DNA of 14,501 nt from Flavobacteriaceae bacterium (GTDB taxonomy: Bacteria; Bacteroidota; Bacteroidia; Flavobacteriales; Flavobacteriaceae): the NCBI GenBank assembly GCA_030694835.1, contig JAUYUF010000190.1, positions 1 through 14,501 of the forward strand, in the 5' to 3' direction. Made by a program: the position numbers and the translations under genes. This document shows, one piece after another, positions 14,298 to 14,501 of the stretch; positions within the stretch are counted from its first letter, which is position 1; each line of letters opens with the position of its first letter. Under the pieces are notes generated by a model. The model made no database searches. It saw only the letters and a list, made by a program, of their open reading frames with translations, and had not been told where the DNA came from.

Positions 14298-14501
14298 TTA
14301 GAAGTGAAATCCGAATGATCCTCTAATCACAAATTTATTAGCATTTGGCATATCTAGGTAACTGCCTCTCCAAGAAAAATCGAGTCGAAATACTTTAAAA
14401 ATATTCCCGATTCCGGCATTGTATTCCCAATAAATATCTTCTGGTGCTTTGTATATTATATTAGAAGCATTTAGGGCAATATTCTTTTCACAAATTTCTC
14501 C
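14298..14501 (-). CDS. C-terminal end of an outer-membrane protein, probably DUF5686 family
   Basis: Only the last 67 codons and the stop are in the window; the frame is open to the right edge. The translated tail has WEYNAGIGNIFKVFRLDFSW followed by RGSYLDMPNANKFVIRGSF and ends GFHF. Alternating hydrophobic residues and a terminal Phe are typical of a final beta-barrel strand recognised by the BAM complex. The GIxNIFKxFRxDF pattern resembles the C-terminus of Bacteroidota DUF5686/CarboxypepD_reg-like proteins, from memory, so the family name is tentative while the outer-membrane barrel reading is firmer. Confidence 0.6.
   Translation of the reverse strand, partial: GEICEKNIALNASNIIYKAPEDIYWEYNAGIGNIFKVFRLDFSWRGSYLDMPNANKFVIRGSFGFHF

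Overview
The window looks like chromosomal DNA from an AT-rich member of the Bacteroidota. The support is an outer-membrane receptor of the CarboxypepD_reg/plug/barrel type next to a GLPGLI-motif protein, exact matches to the Bacteroidota housekeeping promoter (TTTG, about 19-21 nt, TAnnTTTG), little use of Shine-Dalgarno sequences, and a cut-off gene that reads like the end of a DUF5686 outer-membrane protein. I see no insertion sequence, integrase, phage gene or CRISPR array. A genus cannot be named from this.

Layout. Positions 1-68 hold a tRNA-Asp (minus strand, 3' end cut by the window edge), followed by thioredoxin trxA (minus). From 741 to 7059 there is a plus-strand methionine/SAM block: metK (SAM synthetase), then full-length cobalamin-dependent metH and metF 18 bases apart. 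From 7175 to 10737 a minus-strand pair encodes a GLPGLI-family secreted protein and, downstream of it, a large TonB-type outer-membrane protein. A deoxynucleoside kinase (plus, 11077-11691) converges on a membrane-bound ion-pumping pyrophosphatase (minus, 11774-14182) across a strong bidirectional terminator. The window ends in the last 67 codons of a minus-strand outer-membrane protein gene.

How the genes work together. MetF makes 5-methyl-tetrahydrofolate, MetH uses it to methylate homocysteine to methionine, and MetK turns methionine into SAM. The leaders of this block hold the most informative non-coding sequence: a SAM-II-type pseudoknot aptamer ahead of metK and a SAM-I aptamer ahead of metH-metF. 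Two structurally unrelated SAM sensors would thus control neighbouring steps of one cycle. Each is followed by candidate switching hairpins.

Other points worth a look: a stop-codon-centred perfect palindrome ending metK; a 15-nt sequence shared by the SAM-I P2 loop and the start of metH; an in-register 8 x 8-bp tandem repeat running into the receptor stop codon, next to a REP-like hairpin; an inverted repeat upstream of the GLPGLI gene; and an extra C-terminal domain of about 80 residues on the pyrophosphatase. Most genes are ordinary housekeeping genes, and I found no clearly new multi-gene system.
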